The position numbers and the translations under genes were made by a program. From Bacillus_BD oryzisoli_A (GTDB lineage Bacteria > Bacillota > Bacilli > Bacillales > Cytobacillaceae), in contig NZ_JBHZRC010000009.1 of NCBI RefSeq assembly GCF_043641075.1, positions 62,001 through 126,000 on the forward strand: DNA of 64,000 bases, read 5' to 3'. Shown here in pieces: positions 8,881 to 17,956 of this stretch (positions are counted from its first letter, which is position 1; the number at the start of each line of letters is the position of its first letter). The notes under the pieces were generated by a model. It saw only the letters and a program-made list of their open reading frames with translations. It made no database searches and had not been told where the DNA came from.

Positions 8881-9873
8881 CTAGGATTCTTCTATTTGTA
8901 AAGCTTGATGAATGACTTTCTCTACCCATTGACTCATGGTGATATTCTCTTGTTCTGCTAATTCCTTTACCTTATCCAACATCTTAATCGGCAACTCTAA
9001 ATTGGTTTTTCTATAAGCGCTACGAACGATTAAAAAATCCCCAGCGATTTCAACCGTTCCTTCCTGTATGAAAGGAAGCAACTGACTTAAAGAAAAGGGA
9101 ATCGAATTAGAAAGAGGAATTTCTCCTGCTTTCATAGAAATATAAACACTCTGTTCTTGCTCACGGATCCCCATATTCTCAATTCCCCACGTTTCATAAA
9201 TGAAATCGATAAAGGGATACAAAATATCCTCCCCTTTTGGAATTTGCAAGTGGACATATCCTTTATAATCGAATGAATCGGCATGAATACTATAACAAGG
9301 TTCCAACCCATATTTTTCAATACCCTCATTATATTCAACCCATTTTTGATAGTACGGAAGATAAAATCCCCAGTTTAACTCTTCGTCTTTCATCACCCTC
9401 GCAGCTGTGCTATCTTGAGATTGAAAGTACTGAAATAGCGCTATGTCATAGTTAGAATCATAGTATTCATTTTTCCGAACACGCTCAAATTCCAAGGACT
9501 GAAACAATTCCTTTGCCTCCAAGAAAGCCTCCTTTGAAATCACATAATTTGTTCGTTCATCACCAAAAGGTACCTCTACAGCTTTAATGGTCCTATCCTT
9601 AATATATTTATAAATACTTTGAACAGATAATCCTAACTGTTTTGCCACTTCTGAAGGGCGCATACCTGTTGGATACTGTTCTCTCTCACTCGCTAAACGG
9701 TCCACCTCCTCTTTATAATATCGAGCTTCACGGTGCAGCCGGTGAGGATCTGCTATTTTTCTTATTTTTCCTTGTTTTGCATAATGATAGACAGTTGCCT
9801 TTGAAACACCTAACAGTTCAGCCACTTGTTTTTGTGTATACCATTCATTTATCTCCGCACTTCCCACTTCCAC
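8881..9873 (-). CDS. Double helix-turn-helix plasmid protein
   Basis: 330 residues starting at a GTG with AAGGGAG 10 bases upstream. Two excisionase/MerR-like HTH units follow each other: TQKQVAELLGVSKATVYHYA (about 12-31) and RPSEVAKQLGLSVQSIYKYI (about 72-91). The middle is a domain of unknown type, and the C-terminal 35 residues (ELPIKMLDKVKELAEQENITM) look like a ribbon-helix-helix or Arc-like tail. It is divergent from the tyrosine recombinase at 10277 across a 400-base AT-rich gap, so it may regulate or assist that recombinase, or bind the gap as a maintenance protein. That role is inference. Confidence 0.75.
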   Translation of the reverse strand: MEVGSAEINEWYTQKQVAELLGVSKATVYHYAKQGKIRKIADPHRLHREARYYKEEVDRLASEREQYPTGMRPSEVAKQLGLSVQSIYKYIKDRTIKAVEVPFGDERTNYVISKEAFLEAKELFQSLEFERVRKNEYYDSNYDIALFQYFQSQDSTAARVMKDEELNWGFYLPYYQKWVEYNEGIEKYGLEPCYSIHADSFDYKGYVHLQIPKGEDILYPFIDFIYETWGIENMGIREQEQSVYISMKAGEIPLSNSIPFSLSQLLPFIQEGTVEIAGDFLIVRSAYRKTNLELPIKMLDKVKELAEQENITMSQWVEKVIHQALQIEES

Positions 9874-10276
9874 GACAAAAATCTCCCTTCTATGTTTTAT
9901 TGTTACTTTTTATCCTATACATATATTTTCTCTTTATCTTAAATATTAATAAAAGAAATAAATAATTATCATTAATCTAAAATTAATAGATATTTAATAA
10001 TAAAATAAATTAAACTATATATTCTTATATACTTTATCGATTTAATTCTAAAGTATATATTTTTAAATATCAATTAGTATATAGATATTATCAAAATCTA
10101 ATAATATATATATTCAATCTAACATAAACAAAGGGAATATTTTTTTATGTTGATAAGAATATCTATGTATTTTAGTATTTGTTATAATTTAATTAACTTA
10201 ATATAATAATAGTAATTGAAAAATCTATAATTATTAGACCTTATTTTTGAGAATATAAAAAGAAGGTGAATTAAAT
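9874..10276. promoter_or_regulatory. AT-rich divergent intergenic region
   Basis: 403 bases made almost only of A and T (many ATATAT and TAATAA runs) between the divergent double-HTH gene and the tyrosine recombinase gene. It must hold both promoters. Its composition would also suit a recombination or partition site bound by the HTH protein, but no clean repeat unit could be defined. Confidence 0.45.
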
Positions 10277-11425
10277 ATGAATAATTTAAAGTTGAATAAT
10301 AAAAACCTTCAAGTAAGTGAATGGAAAAATGAGATTCAAGACAGTTCTTCTCTTCATCTTTTACAAGAGCGATTAGATCTGGCAGAAAAAAACCAGGAAA
10401 AGCAATTTGCGGATTTTTCGGATGTAGAAATGATTCAGTGGTTTTTATACCGGAAAGAACATCTGGATCGGCAGCATAATAAATCCATGAGAACGATAAA
10501 AGAATATGAACGGGAGCTCACACAATTCGTAGAGCAACTAGTTCAGTACTCTCAAGAAATTGATATCGATATGGACTATATAATAGAAGGTTCTTTATTC
10601 AAGTCACTTTCCCCACGCCATATTAGGCGATACCAGGAATGGCTGGCAGAAAGAAGCCCTTATGTTCAAAAGAAAGGAACTTACTCCTCAGCAACCTTAG
10701 CCAGAAAAACAACGATTATTAAAAACTTCCTGGAATTCATGTATGAAGTTGAGTATGTTCAGGAAACGTTGCATAAAGGATTGTTAACAGCAACAGTAAG
10801 AAAAGATGATCGGCCTAATCGTGACCTTGGACCACAAGAGGTAATTCAACTGCTCGATTATTTTCGTAGAATTAATCATCCCGTGGCCTTTGCGATGGTT
10901 CACATTCTAACTACAACGGGTTTAAGAAATGAAGAGTTTTGTAAGTTAAAGGTCGGAGATCTTCAATATGATTCAATAAGTGGAGGCCATTATCTTAACG
11001 TATTAGGAAAAGGGAACAAGAGGAGACAGATTCCTTTAAGGAAAAAAAGCGTGAAAAGCATCCATTTGTTTCGGAATACCAGGGGGCTTGAAGACTTATC
11101 TGATGCAAAAAAAGAAAGTCCATTAATCACAACCAATACTGGAAAAGCCTATTCACCTTCCTACTTATCGCAATATCTAACAAAATCTATAAAAGAATCC
11201 AACCTTCCTTTTCTGTTGAATCGTTCATCTCCTGTAGGTCCACATACTTTTCGCCACGCATTTGCGATTATCTCACATATTAGTAAGGTGGATGTTTATC
11301 AAATTATGCGCTCACTAGGTCATGAGAAAATTGAAACGACGATGATCTATCTAGAGAAACTTTTTGAGAAGGAACGACATGCTATTCATGCTTGGAAACC
11401 TGAAGTTTTTGGAGAATATATATAA
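10277..11425 (+). CDS. Tyrosine recombinase (XerC/D-like integrase)
   Basis: 382 residues with GAAGGTG upstream of the ATG. The N-terminal SAM-like core-binding domain (about 70-175) includes MRTIKEYERELTQFVEQL and KTTIIKNFLEFMYEVEY. The catalytic domain carries the full set: Arg near 216 (TTGLRNEEF), Lys near 245 (LGKGNKRRQIPL), HxxR near 321-324 (HTFRHAF), LGH near 346-348 and the nucleophile Tyr near 356 (TTMIYLE). It should resolve plasmid multimers or move a small element. No phage-like attachment site was recognised around it. Confidence 0.88.
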   Translation: MNNLKLNNKNLQVSEWKNEIQDSSSLHLLQERLDLAEKNQEKQFADFSDVEMIQWFLYRKEHLDRQHNKSMRTIKEYERELTQFVEQLVQYSQEIDIDMDYIIEGSLFKSLSPRHIRRYQEWLAERSPYVQKKGTYSSATLARKTTIIKNFLEFMYEVEYVQETLHKGLLTATVRKDDRPNRDLGPQEVIQLLDYFRRINHPVAFAMVHILTTTGLRNEEFCKLKVGDLQYDSISGGHYLNVLGKGNKRRQIPLRKKSVKSIHLFRNTRGLEDLSDAKKESPLITTNTGKAYSPSYLSQYLTKSIKESNLPFLLNRSSPVGPHTFRHAFAIISHISKVDVYQIMRSLGHEKIETTMIYLEKLFEKERHAIHAWKPEVFGEYI

Positions 11426-11573
11426 TAGAAGAATCTTGGGAAAATTAAAAGAAATCTATGCCAGCAAGAGTACTTTTTACGAAGAAATATTGGATGTTCA
11501 TATTTTAATCCATAGAAAGAAAGGCATACTTATTCAATCCGACATTATCACTAATGGCTTTTGAGTAATCATT

Positions 11574-11732
11574 TCAATATGACTTTGCCAAATCACTATA
11601 TAAATCTTTTAAGTATTTACTAGTTGTCGTAATACTGCTATGACCGACTAGTCTCCTAACCTTCTCAATATCATTATTAGTAGCTCTTAACATCCACTTA
11701 CAGAAGGTATGCAGGAACATATGTGGAGTTAG
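11574..11732 (-). pseudogene. C-terminal fragment of a second tyrosine recombinase
   Basis: The minus strand encodes LTPHMFLHTFCKWMLRATNN, then IEKVRRLVGHSSITTTSKY, ending in LYSDLAKSY and a stop. This is the last ~50 residues of an XerC/D-type recombinase. The HxLRH motif is damaged (HMFLH), so the catalytic arginine is lost. No upstream part is present. Confidence 0.8.
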
Positions 11733-11752
11733 ATTTTAGGACATGCCGACGC

Positions 11753-11791
11753 AAAAAAAGGCCCCGAGGATTGCATCGGAGCTTTCGTTTT
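11753..11791. terminator. Intrinsic terminator, both strands
   Basis: GCCCCGA (11761-11767) pairs with TCGGAGC (11776-11782) with one wobble, with an A tract on the left and TTTCGTTTTTT on the right. It ends the minus-strand gene that stops at 11792. Confidence 0.7.
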
Positions 11792-12067
11792 TTATGTATT
11801 AACAACCGTATGTACCGTACTTAGAAACCTCTTTATCTCTTTGCGATTGGGGAACGTTACTTCTTTGAGCTTGCGATCAATATAAAAAGTCTTGTCCGTC
11901 GGATCGTAACTAAGGCGGTAAAATGATAACGGAATATCTTTGTGTCCGCTTTTTGGACTACTGATTAGCATAGATTGATTGAAATCATACTCGTAAATTA
12001 ATTTTAACTCAATCTTATTTTCTGCGAGCCATTCGTTTTTCAGCATAAGTCCTACTTTTTCGTTCAC
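11792..12067 (-). CDS. Hypothetical 91-residue protein
   Basis: Starts with GTG after AGGGGTGAAGCA. The sequence is soluble and mixed charged (ELKLIYEYDFNQSM; LSFYRLSYDPTDKTFYIDR) with no cysteine cluster or membrane segment. It has its own terminator. I do not recognise the family. Confidence 0.6.
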   Translation of the reverse strand: MNEKVGLMLKNEWLAENKIELKLIYEYDFNQSMLISSPKSGHKDIPLSFYRLSYDPTDKTFYIDRKLKEVTFPNRKEIKRFLSTVHTVVNT

Positions 12068-12453
12068 TGCTTCACCCCTAATATCTTAATATGTTATACT
12101 TGTTTATCTTAATGTGGAAACGGTTACATTCTACATAGCATTTATGACAATTTTGTTAATTATTTCACAATCAAAAAATACGAGGTTTTGCCTCGGAGCT
12201 TTCGTTATACAACCGCACCCATAATTATTATAATTAATATATTGAGAATATTGGAATTATACAGAAGGGGCTGATGCCTGGGATAAGTTCAACTTAATTA
12301 AAAAATCACTTATTTCAACTTGGTTGGACTATTCGATAAAGACAAAAAAATAGCTGGCTAAAGGGGTGTACGAGTCTCTAAACTCGACTAAATATACAGT
12401 AACTATTAATTTAATAAAATCCCAAATCATTTAACTGCAAGGAGACTTAAATA
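12068..12453. other. Intergenic region with a second GGAGCTTTCG hairpin
   Basis: CGAGG (12181-12185) pairs with CCTCG (12191-12195) and is followed by GAGCTTTCGTT, the same trailing sequence as the terminator at 11753-11791. No gene seen. Confidence 0.5.
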
Positions 12454-12567
12454 TTGAACATTATCTATATATCTAATAATATCTCTCCTGAACAACAAAA
12501 GTCCCTTATCACTTTCTTTGACACCAAAGCACAAAAAAGAAAGTTTTTTCTCATTTACTTTTATTAG
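12454..12567 (+). CDS. Possible 37-residue peptide
   Basis: TTG start with AAGGAG about 9 bases upstream, reading LNIIYISNNISPEQQKSL then a basic tail KAQKRKFFLIYFY. It lies just before the zinc-ribbon genes. It may be a leader peptide or the start of a truncated gene. Weak support. Confidence 0.3.
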   Translation: MNIIYISNNISPEQQKSLITFFDTKAQKRKFFLIYFY

Positions 12568-12599
12568 GAAGATAAATCTCTTAAAGGGAGAAATTACGC

Positions 12600-12959
12600 A
12601 TGGCTCGAAAATTAACTTATGATTTTGTACGGCAGGAATTTGAAAAGGAAAATTATAAATTAATTTCTAACAAATATGTTAATGCAAAAACGATGTTGCA
12701 ATTTGTTTGTGATGTAGGCCATAAAGATGAAATAACATATGATAAATTTAAACGTGGTCAAAGATGTGCTAAGTGTGCAGGTAGGTTTAAATACGAAGAT
12801 GTAAAAGAATACTTTCGAAATAATAACTGTAAATTGGTTAGTAATAAATATACAGCTATCAACCAAGAGTTAAGATACTTATGTTCCTGCGGTAAAGAAG
12901 ATACTAATACCTTTTCTAATTTTAGAAAAGGTATACGATGTAGATGGTGTTATGGTTAA
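12600..12959 (+). CDS. Zinc-ribbon repeat protein, part 1
   Basis: 119 residues with AAAGGGAG upstream. Two copies of a ~57-residue unit: an aromatic start (LTYDFVRQEF; FKYEDVKEYF), then KLISNKY/KLVSNKY, a first cysteine site (C..GH or CSCG) and a second (RCAKC, RCRWC). Each unit probably binds one zinc ion. Similar repeats occur next to phage and plasmid nucleases, but no nuclease motif is visible here. Its stop overlaps the next ATG by 8 bases, and the second protein continues with the same repeat, so one five-repeat gene may have been split. Confidence 0.7.
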   Translation: MARKLTYDFVRQEFEKENYKLISNKYVNAKTMLQFVCDVGHKDEITYDKFKRGQRCAKCAGRFKYEDVKEYFRNNNCKLVSNKYTAINQELRYLCSCGKEDTNTFSNFRKGIRCRWCYG

Positions 12960-13521
12960 ACAAAAATTAACCTATGAATTTGTCTTTGAGTTCTTTAAGG
13001 AAAAAGGTTGCCAATTGTTAAGTAAAGAATATACCTGTGCCAAACAAAAACTTAAATATACATGTTCGTGTGGTAATCCGAGTGAAATTGCATTTCATCA
13101 CTTTCGTGACGGTCATAGGTGTTCAAAATGTGGAGGGACTGAAAAATTACAATACGAATATATAAAGAGTTACTTTGAGGAGAAAGGATGTAAACTCCTT
13201 TCGAAAAGGTATGACAATTCAAACAGCAAATTAAAATATATATGTTCGTGTGGTAATCCGTCTTCTATTACGTTTCATAATTTTAAATATGGTTACCGTT
13301 GTAAAAAGTGTGGTGATGAAAGAACAGCAAATCACCACCGTCATGAATATAATTTCGTTAAAAAATACTTTGAAGAACATGATTGTAACTTATTGACTAA
13401 AAAATATATTAATAATGAGCAAATACTTGATTTTATATGTTCATGTGGGAATCCTTCAAAAATAAGATTCTCTTCTTTCCAACAAGGACAAAGGTGTAAA
13501 AAGTGTTTTAACGCAACGTGA
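12952..13521 (+). CDS. Zinc-ribbon repeat protein, part 2
   Basis: 189 residues, three more copies of the same unit (TYEFVFEFFKEKGCQLLSKEY; LQYEYIKSYFEEKGCKLLSK; HEYNFVKKYFEEHDCNLLTK), each with CSCGNPS followed 20 residues later by RC.KC. It begins at the ATG that overlaps the end of part 1 in another frame. Its last codons (NAT stop) overlap another reading frame that is the tail of a resolvase, so this cassette appears to have landed on a recombinase gene. Function unknown; DNA or RNA binding is likely. Confidence 0.7.
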   Translation: MVKQKLTYEFVFEFFKEKGCQLLSKEYTCAKQKLKYTCSCGNPSEIAFHHFRDGHRCSKCGGTEKLQYEYIKSYFEEKGCKLLSKRYDNSNSKLKYICSCGNPSSITFHNFKYGYRCKKCGDERTANHHRHEYNFVKKYFEEHDCNLLTKKYINNEQILDFICSCGNPSKIRFSSFQQGQRCKKCFNAT

Positions 13522-13627
13522 GGGAATTGAAATTGAAAAGAGTCATGGAAAGTTTAAGGGCGGAACAAAGAAGTACCATGCCGGGGCGACTGAAAAAGAT
13601 AAAATCATTTATGATCTGATTGTCTAG
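13514..13627 (+). pseudogene. Serine resolvase C-terminal remnant
   Basis: Reading Q-R-E-G-I-E-I-E-K-S then GKFKGGTKKYHAGATEKDK and IIYDLIV before a stop. REGIEIAK..GKFKGR.KKY is the hallmark linker between the catalytic core and the HTH of resolvase/invertase proteins. No N-terminal part is present; only about 38 codons remain. Confidence 0.65.
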
Positions 13628-13783
13628 TTGCTTGCGTTTTATAAGAAATACCAAGGATATATTGTGGATGAGGATAAGAGGTTTATCTTTCTAGAACCAA
13701 AAATAAAGTGCCGGGTTAAGTTCAGGAACTACACCAAATCAGGTTTACTTAGAATTCCTTCTTTTGTTGAATATATATCTTAA
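13628..13783 (+). pseudogene. ATP-dependent DNA ligase C-terminal remnant
   Basis: About 51 codons in the same frame after the resolvase stop: YIVDEDKRFIFLEPKIKCRV, then KFRNYTKSGLLRIPSFVEYI and stop. VKFRNYTK.GLLR.PSFV is typical of the end of the OB-fold of small ATP-dependent DNA ligases. The catalytic part is absent. Confidence 0.6.
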
Positions 13784-14132
13784 AGTCTATCTTTTTGGGT
13801 ATACTTTTTTTGTGTTCGAATAAATAGAAGTTTAATAAATGAACAAAATTTTATAACTAGACTACAGAGAGAATGGGTATTTTAAAACCGAACATCATAT
13901 AATATTGGTCTGGTGTAGTAGCAGGCCTAGGTGTAATTAAATTACTTTCCTTCATTCAACAATATGAGGTCTTGTAGGATTACTGCTAAGAATTCTACTG
14001 ATAATCTCTATTGTTTAGCTACTTAAATAAGGAGGCTTCTTTTCGTATTGGGCCATTTTCAAGCTAACGATGTTCGAAAGATCATTTAAAACAATAATTT
14101 TCTATTAACTTATTTTCAATTAAATAATATAT
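13784..14132. other. Intergenic region
   Basis: About 350 bases with short broken frames on the plus strand (a hydrophobic stretch around 13920) but no intact gene. Confidence 0.45.
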
Positions 14133-14160
14133 AAAGACCTCGGGTAATACCGAAGTCTTT
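14133..14160 (-). terminator. Intrinsic terminator of the VWA/MoxR operon
   Basis: AAAGACCTCGG (14133-14143) pairs with CCGAAGTCTTT (14150-14160) with one mismatch; it lies 39 bases beyond the VWA gene stop. Confidence 0.75.
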
Positions 14161-14198
14161 ATATATTCTGAAAGGGTTTTAAACATTTTTAATATGTC

Positions 14199-15683
14199 TT
14201 AAATGCTAAATGCTTCATCGGCTGTCATAAAGTCATCAGTGCTAATCACTCGATTAGAGAGTTTTTGTACTGTTTGAAAATCAGCCTCTCCCCCAATTAA
14301 AACCGAAAGACATTCAAACTTCATTTTAACCTTTGTATGTTTGAATTCTTCGACGAAATCATCCGGTAGGTTGGCCTGCCCATCTGTCACAAACACAATG
14401 TCAGCTTGTTTAAAACGACTTTCTTTAATAAGTGACAATGATTTTTTCAACGGATCATAAAAGTTTGTTCCACCGCCTAAAAAACTTCCAGCTAATAGGA
14501 TTAAGTCATCTGTGGTACTTTTCCCATTTTGAAACACTTGAACTTTTGCACTTGTAGAAAATGTAATCAATGCAAAATCCCTTTTTTGCTTTTTAGCAAT
14601 ACTCATCATAGCAAGAGCGAACCCTTTACTTTGAGTATCAAGTTTCCTCATAGAACCGGATTGGTCCAAACATAATATAATGGGTCCCTTTCCCAATGTA
14701 TCCTTACCTTTTTTATCGTAGATCATGGTCTGCCCTTCTGCAAATCGTCTAATAAAATCAACTTTTGCTTGTGATATGGCGAGATTGGAAAGCTCCGTTG
14801 GAAGTAGACGTTCCACTTCATTACCAATTGTTAACCCACTGCGTTCAATAGAGTTACTGTGCAGATGCTTCTGCTTGGCACGAGCAACCTCCTTAAATCG
14901 GCCGGCCCAATCAGCAATCTCTTTCATATTTGGATTTTTTTGTAACATTTCAGCTAATTCAAATTGTTCCTTAACTGGAACTTTTTCCAGTTCACTTTTA
15001 CCATTGCCTTGTCCCATTCCACTAATGAGCTTTTCCATATTATCCTTACTTTCCCTTGCTTCAGCCACTGAATCTTCTAACATAGACTGTAGTTGATGGC
15101 TTGAACTATTTAGTTTCTTTTGCAGTTGTTCGGATAGCTGTTGCATGCTTTGTTTCATTTGTTGTTCAGCTTTTTCCTGCTCCTTTTTTTGCTGGTCTGA
15201 CTGATTCCGATCAGACTGTTGTTCTATTATTTTCTGTTGATGTTGAGCCTTAAAAGCTTGATGAATAGCTTTATTAAAATTTTTATCTTCAAGTTGCTGG
15301 TTTTGAATCCAATCCAAAACTTTATTGCCAAAAGAGATGGTTGAAAGGGCTGAAGAAATTTCATCAAACCTTGTATTTTTCCTGCACTCCTCAAATTCTT
15401 CATTTTTCATGATTGTTTGTAAATAGGCTTGGTTTGATGTCAATTCTTCTGGTATTTCTTCTAACAATTGTGGTTGGTTTTTATAAAAAGTGCTCCATAT
15501 ATCCCCCATTAGTTGGGAATACAACGGAAACACAATATCCCCCTTACTTTTCAATTCCTGTAGTCCTTTAGATTTATTTAGCAAACTATTAAACTGCCTT
15601 TTATCGAATGAATCAGCATTGACCGTCGGATTTTTATATACTCTATCTCTTCGATTTAAATTCTTAATACTCGTAAAATCCAT
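14199..15683 (-). CDS. VWA domain protein partnered with MoxR
   Basis: 494 residues, soluble. The N-terminal 150 residues are helical; residues about 160-225 are glutamine/lysine-rich and coiled-coil-like. The C-terminal third is a von Willebrand A domain with the metal site DxSxS at about residue 338 (CLDQSGSM), T in GGGTNF and D in FVTDGQ. MoxR-type AAA ATPases and VWA proteins act together as chaperone-like assembly machines. It is the last gene of a three-gene operon, separated from the MoxR gene by a terminator hairpin at 15716-15749 and ended by the hairpin at 14133. Ribosome site GAAAGGGAAG. Confidence 0.85.
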   Translation of the reverse strand: MDFTSIKNLNRRDRVYKNPTVNADSFDKRQFNSLLNKSKGLQELKSKGDIVFPLYSQLMGDIWSTFYKNQPQLLEEIPEELTSNQAYLQTIMKNEEFEECRKNTRFDEISSALSTISFGNKVLDWIQNQQLEDKNFNKAIHQAFKAQHQQKIIEQQSDRNQSDQQKKEQEKAEQQMKQSMQQLSEQLQKKLNSSSHQLQSMLEDSVAEARESKDNMEKLISGMGQGNGKSELEKVPVKEQFELAEMLQKNPNMKEIADWAGRFKEVARAKQKHLHSNSIERSGLTIGNEVERLLPTELSNLAISQAKVDFIRRFAEGQTMIYDKKGKDTLGKGPIILCLDQSGSMRKLDTQSKGFALAMMSIAKKQKRDFALITFSTSAKVQVFQNGKSTTDDLILLAGSFLGGGTNFYDPLKKSLSLIKESRFKQADIVFVTDGQANLPDDFVEEFKHTKVKMKFECLSVLIGGEADFQTVQKLSNRVISTDDFMTADEAFSI

Positions 15684-15715
15684 TTATTATCTTCCCTTTC
15701 TAAATTTATTTTAAA

Positions 15716-15749
15716 AAACAGCCAGAGAAATTCTGATCCCTGGCTGTTT
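15716..15749 (-). terminator. Intrinsic terminator/attenuator before the VWA gene
   Basis: AAACAGCCAG (15716-15725) pairs with CTGGCTGTTT (15740-15749), followed on the minus strand by TTTTTT-like run. It lies between the MoxR stop and the VWA ribosome site inside one operon. Confidence 0.8.
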
Positions 15750-15758
15750 TATTGTTTT

Positions 15759-16856
15759 TCATACATTCAGAATATTATTGGCTATTTCATCTGCAAATCC
15801 CCGGATATTAGAGCTTAATTCCGGTATCATTGGATGTTGCTGCTGTTTATTAATTTCATCCAACTCACTTTGGATTGCCAAAAGCTTATTCCGAACTTCT
15901 ATCCTTACTTCTACTGAAGAATCTCTATCGATAGAAGCTTGTAATTCATTCACTTCCTGCTTTCTTTCCTCTATCAACTTTTGAAGCTTGTCCTGTGAAT
16001 TCTCCCTCACGATTTGTACTGTTACGTCTTTTTGTTCAATGGTTTCCCATAACGTGTTTTGTAACAGCATAATATCGCTGCGCATCACTTGTTGCCTTCC
16101 CTCCATAAAAGCTCTCGCTTTCAAGAGTGACAAACTCTGTTTAAACCGCCGATCAGAGGGTCTAATTCCTTCTCCTTCGAGATCCATGCGAATTTCAGCT
16201 AAAGTCTGATAAACCTCGTTTGGAATATACATCATGTCTGTCATAAATTGATACTCCAACAATTCATTCATGGTCATAGAAGGAATCTCTATGTGATCGG
16301 TGTTTCCCTGAAGCATGGAAATGAAATTTTGGGTATCATTCACATACTTCACTTCAAAACGCAGCAAGAACCTATCAAACAACGCTTCCAATCCTTCTCC
16401 CTCGTCTGGATACTCATTTGAGGAGCCGATAACAGACATCAAAGGAGATTTTATAGGTATTTCACCGTTATAGAATAAACGCTCGTTAATTAACGTTAGT
16501 AAACTATTCAAAATGGCTGAATTCGCTTTAAAAATTTCATCTAAAAAGACAAAGTGAGCCTCAGGTAGTTTACTAGTTGTATTACGTTTATATATACCTT
16601 TTTCTAACTCAGCCAGGCTAAGTACACCGAACAATTCCTCCGGAGTAGAAAAGCGAGTGAGAAGCCACTGAAAATAGTTACAATCCTTAATAATTTTGGA
16701 AAGCTCGGCTGAAAGGGCTGACTTACCTGTTCCAGCTGGACCGATTAAAAGCACATGCTGCCTCGCAAGAATAGCCGTCAACATGGCTTCAATTTCATTT
16801 TCTCTTTCATAATATTTTTTGTTCAATGCCTTCTTAATTTCTTGGATTTTATTCAT
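15759..16856 (-). CDS. MoxR family AAA ATPase
   Basis: 365 residues from the ATG at 16856, 9 bases after AAAGGAGAG (an in-frame TTG two codons upstream is less likely). Walker A GPAGTGKS is at 39-46; Walker B is FLDEIF; sensor 1 is IGSSNE; the arginine region is LFDRFLLRFEV. The C-terminal lid is followed by a coiled coil (LQKLIEERKQEVNEL and further). RavA/MoxR proteins remodel target complexes together with a VWA partner, which is the next gene. Upstream lies the DUF6744-like gene with an intervening terminator hairpin. Confidence 0.9.
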   Translation of the reverse strand: MNKIQEIKKALNKKYYERENEIEAMLTAILARQHVLLIGPAGTGKSALSAELSKIIKDCNYFQWLLTRFSTPEELFGVLSLAELEKGIYKRNTTSKLPEAHFVFLDEIFKANSAILNSLLTLINERLFYNGEIPIKSPLMSVIGSSNEYPDEGEGLEALFDRFLLRFEVKYVNDTQNFISMLQGNTDHIEIPSMTMNELLEYQFMTDMMYIPNEVYQTLAEIRMDLEGEGIRPSDRRFKQSLSLLKARAFMEGRQQVMRSDIMLLQNTLWETIEQKDVTVQIVRENSQDKLQKLIEERKQEVNELQASIDRDSSVEVRIEVRNKLLAIQSELDEINKQQQHPMIPELSSNIRGFADEIANNILNV

Positions 16857-16899
16857 AAACAATCTCTCCTTTGGATTTAAATGAACTTCTTTAAAAAAA

Positions 16900-16944
16900 G
16901 AAAGAGATCACATTGGCATAAAAAATATCCAAGCGATCTCTTTC
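16900..16944 (-). terminator. Intrinsic terminator/attenuator before the MoxR gene
   Basis: GAAAGAGATC (16900-16909) pairs with GATCTCTTTC (16935-16944), inner TTGG with CCAA; T-rich on the minus-strand side. Between the first and second gene of the operon. Confidence 0.8.
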
Positions 16945-16977
16945 CTGTGATTTTTAATAATAATAACTTTCCGTTTT

Positions 16978-17922
16978 TCACTTTACTTTTTGCATTACTG
17001 CTATCGATAAGTTTTTTAATTCACTCAAGCTGTCACTCAATAACTCAAGGTCCAGATTAACCACACTTCGATATTCATTGAATGTTTTTACTACCCGACG
17101 AGCTTCATGAAGAGTATCCGTAATTTGGGCTTTTCGTGGATCCGGAAAATGAATAAGAGATCTGCATCTAGAGATAGCAGAAATTATATCATCACGGAGC
17201 TTTTTGTTCACCATTCCCCTATTACTTTTTGTATCAAATAAAGGGACAGAAAAAGCTTCTGAACTATCAAGACGATTTACTAAGTTCACAACAGCGTCTA
17301 AGCTGTCCTGGTGATTTCGTGGAACGAAATATACACCACCGTTTGGACGGACTGCTGTGGGTGACATGGAATCAAGAATGTTTTTGACCATGATCCGCAG
17401 TGTTTGAGCATCATAGTTTTTAGAATACGTTTCAAAAAGATCTTTGGCCTCATAAGCCAAACTTTTAGCCTTTTGTTCCCCTTCATCTCTACTTCCACTT
17501 GTAGTAATGGAGATCGTACCATCATCTTTATGAAATTCAATGATTGTAGCTGTCGAATTATATTCCAACGACTTCCCTTTCTTATCAACCTTTTCAATCA
17601 CAATGTTCCGTTGGACCCTTTTATGGTCATAGTAAACCTCCCTAATCAGGAAGTTCAGGAAGGTTGTCGGATCATTGGTCGGCACTTTCTTTTGTTTTTT
17701 CTGGATTTCCCCGGTCGCTCTCCTAAATGCATCAGAAATTCGAATGGGATTTGGCAGCCATTTGTGATGCATGTTGGCTTCATCAAATTTCTGTTTTAAG
17801 TCCTCACGGGTGATCAACTGGTTGCTGATGGAATACCAAAAGAGATCCCCTAGTTTATTATCTCCTTCTTGATTTGAAGCAACAATATTATGTTGTCTTA
17901 GTCCATCCATTACTCTTGTCAT
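16978..17922 (-). CDS. Possible DUF6744-type protein, first gene of VWA/MoxR operon
   Basis: 314 residues, ATG 7 bases after AAAAGGAGAG. The pattern LGDLFWYSISNQLITREDL, NPIRISDAFRRATGE and FLIREVYYDHKRVQRNIVIE resembles the phage/plasmid family DUF6744, but this name is from memory. A central mixed sheet domain and C-terminal helices (SLSELKNLSIAVMQ) follow. No catalytic motif is visible. It is the first gene after an RNA leader and terminator, and its neighbours are the MoxR/VWA pair, so it may be a substrate or partner of that machine. Confidence 0.6.
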   Translation of the reverse strand: MTRVMDGLRQHNIVASNQEGDNKLGDLFWYSISNQLITREDLKQKFDEANMHHKWLPNPIRISDAFRRATGEIQKKQKKVPTNDPTTFLNFLIREVYYDHKRVQRNIVIEKVDKKGKSLEYNSTATIIEFHKDDGTISITTSGSRDEGEQKAKSLAYEAKDLFETYSKNYDAQTLRIMVKNILDSMSPTAVRPNGGVYFVPRNHQDSLDAVVNLVNRLDSSEAFSVPLFDTKSNRGMVNKKLRDDIISAISRCRSLIHFPDPRKAQITDTLHEARRVVKTFNEYRSVVNLDLELLSDSLSELKNLSIAVMQKVK

Positions 17923-17956
17923 TTAAATCTCTCCTTTTGGGGTTTTTATAAATAAA

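Noticed and set aside
17404..17799. 131-codon plus-strand frame
   Set aside because: Antisense shadow of the first gene of the VWA/MoxR operon.
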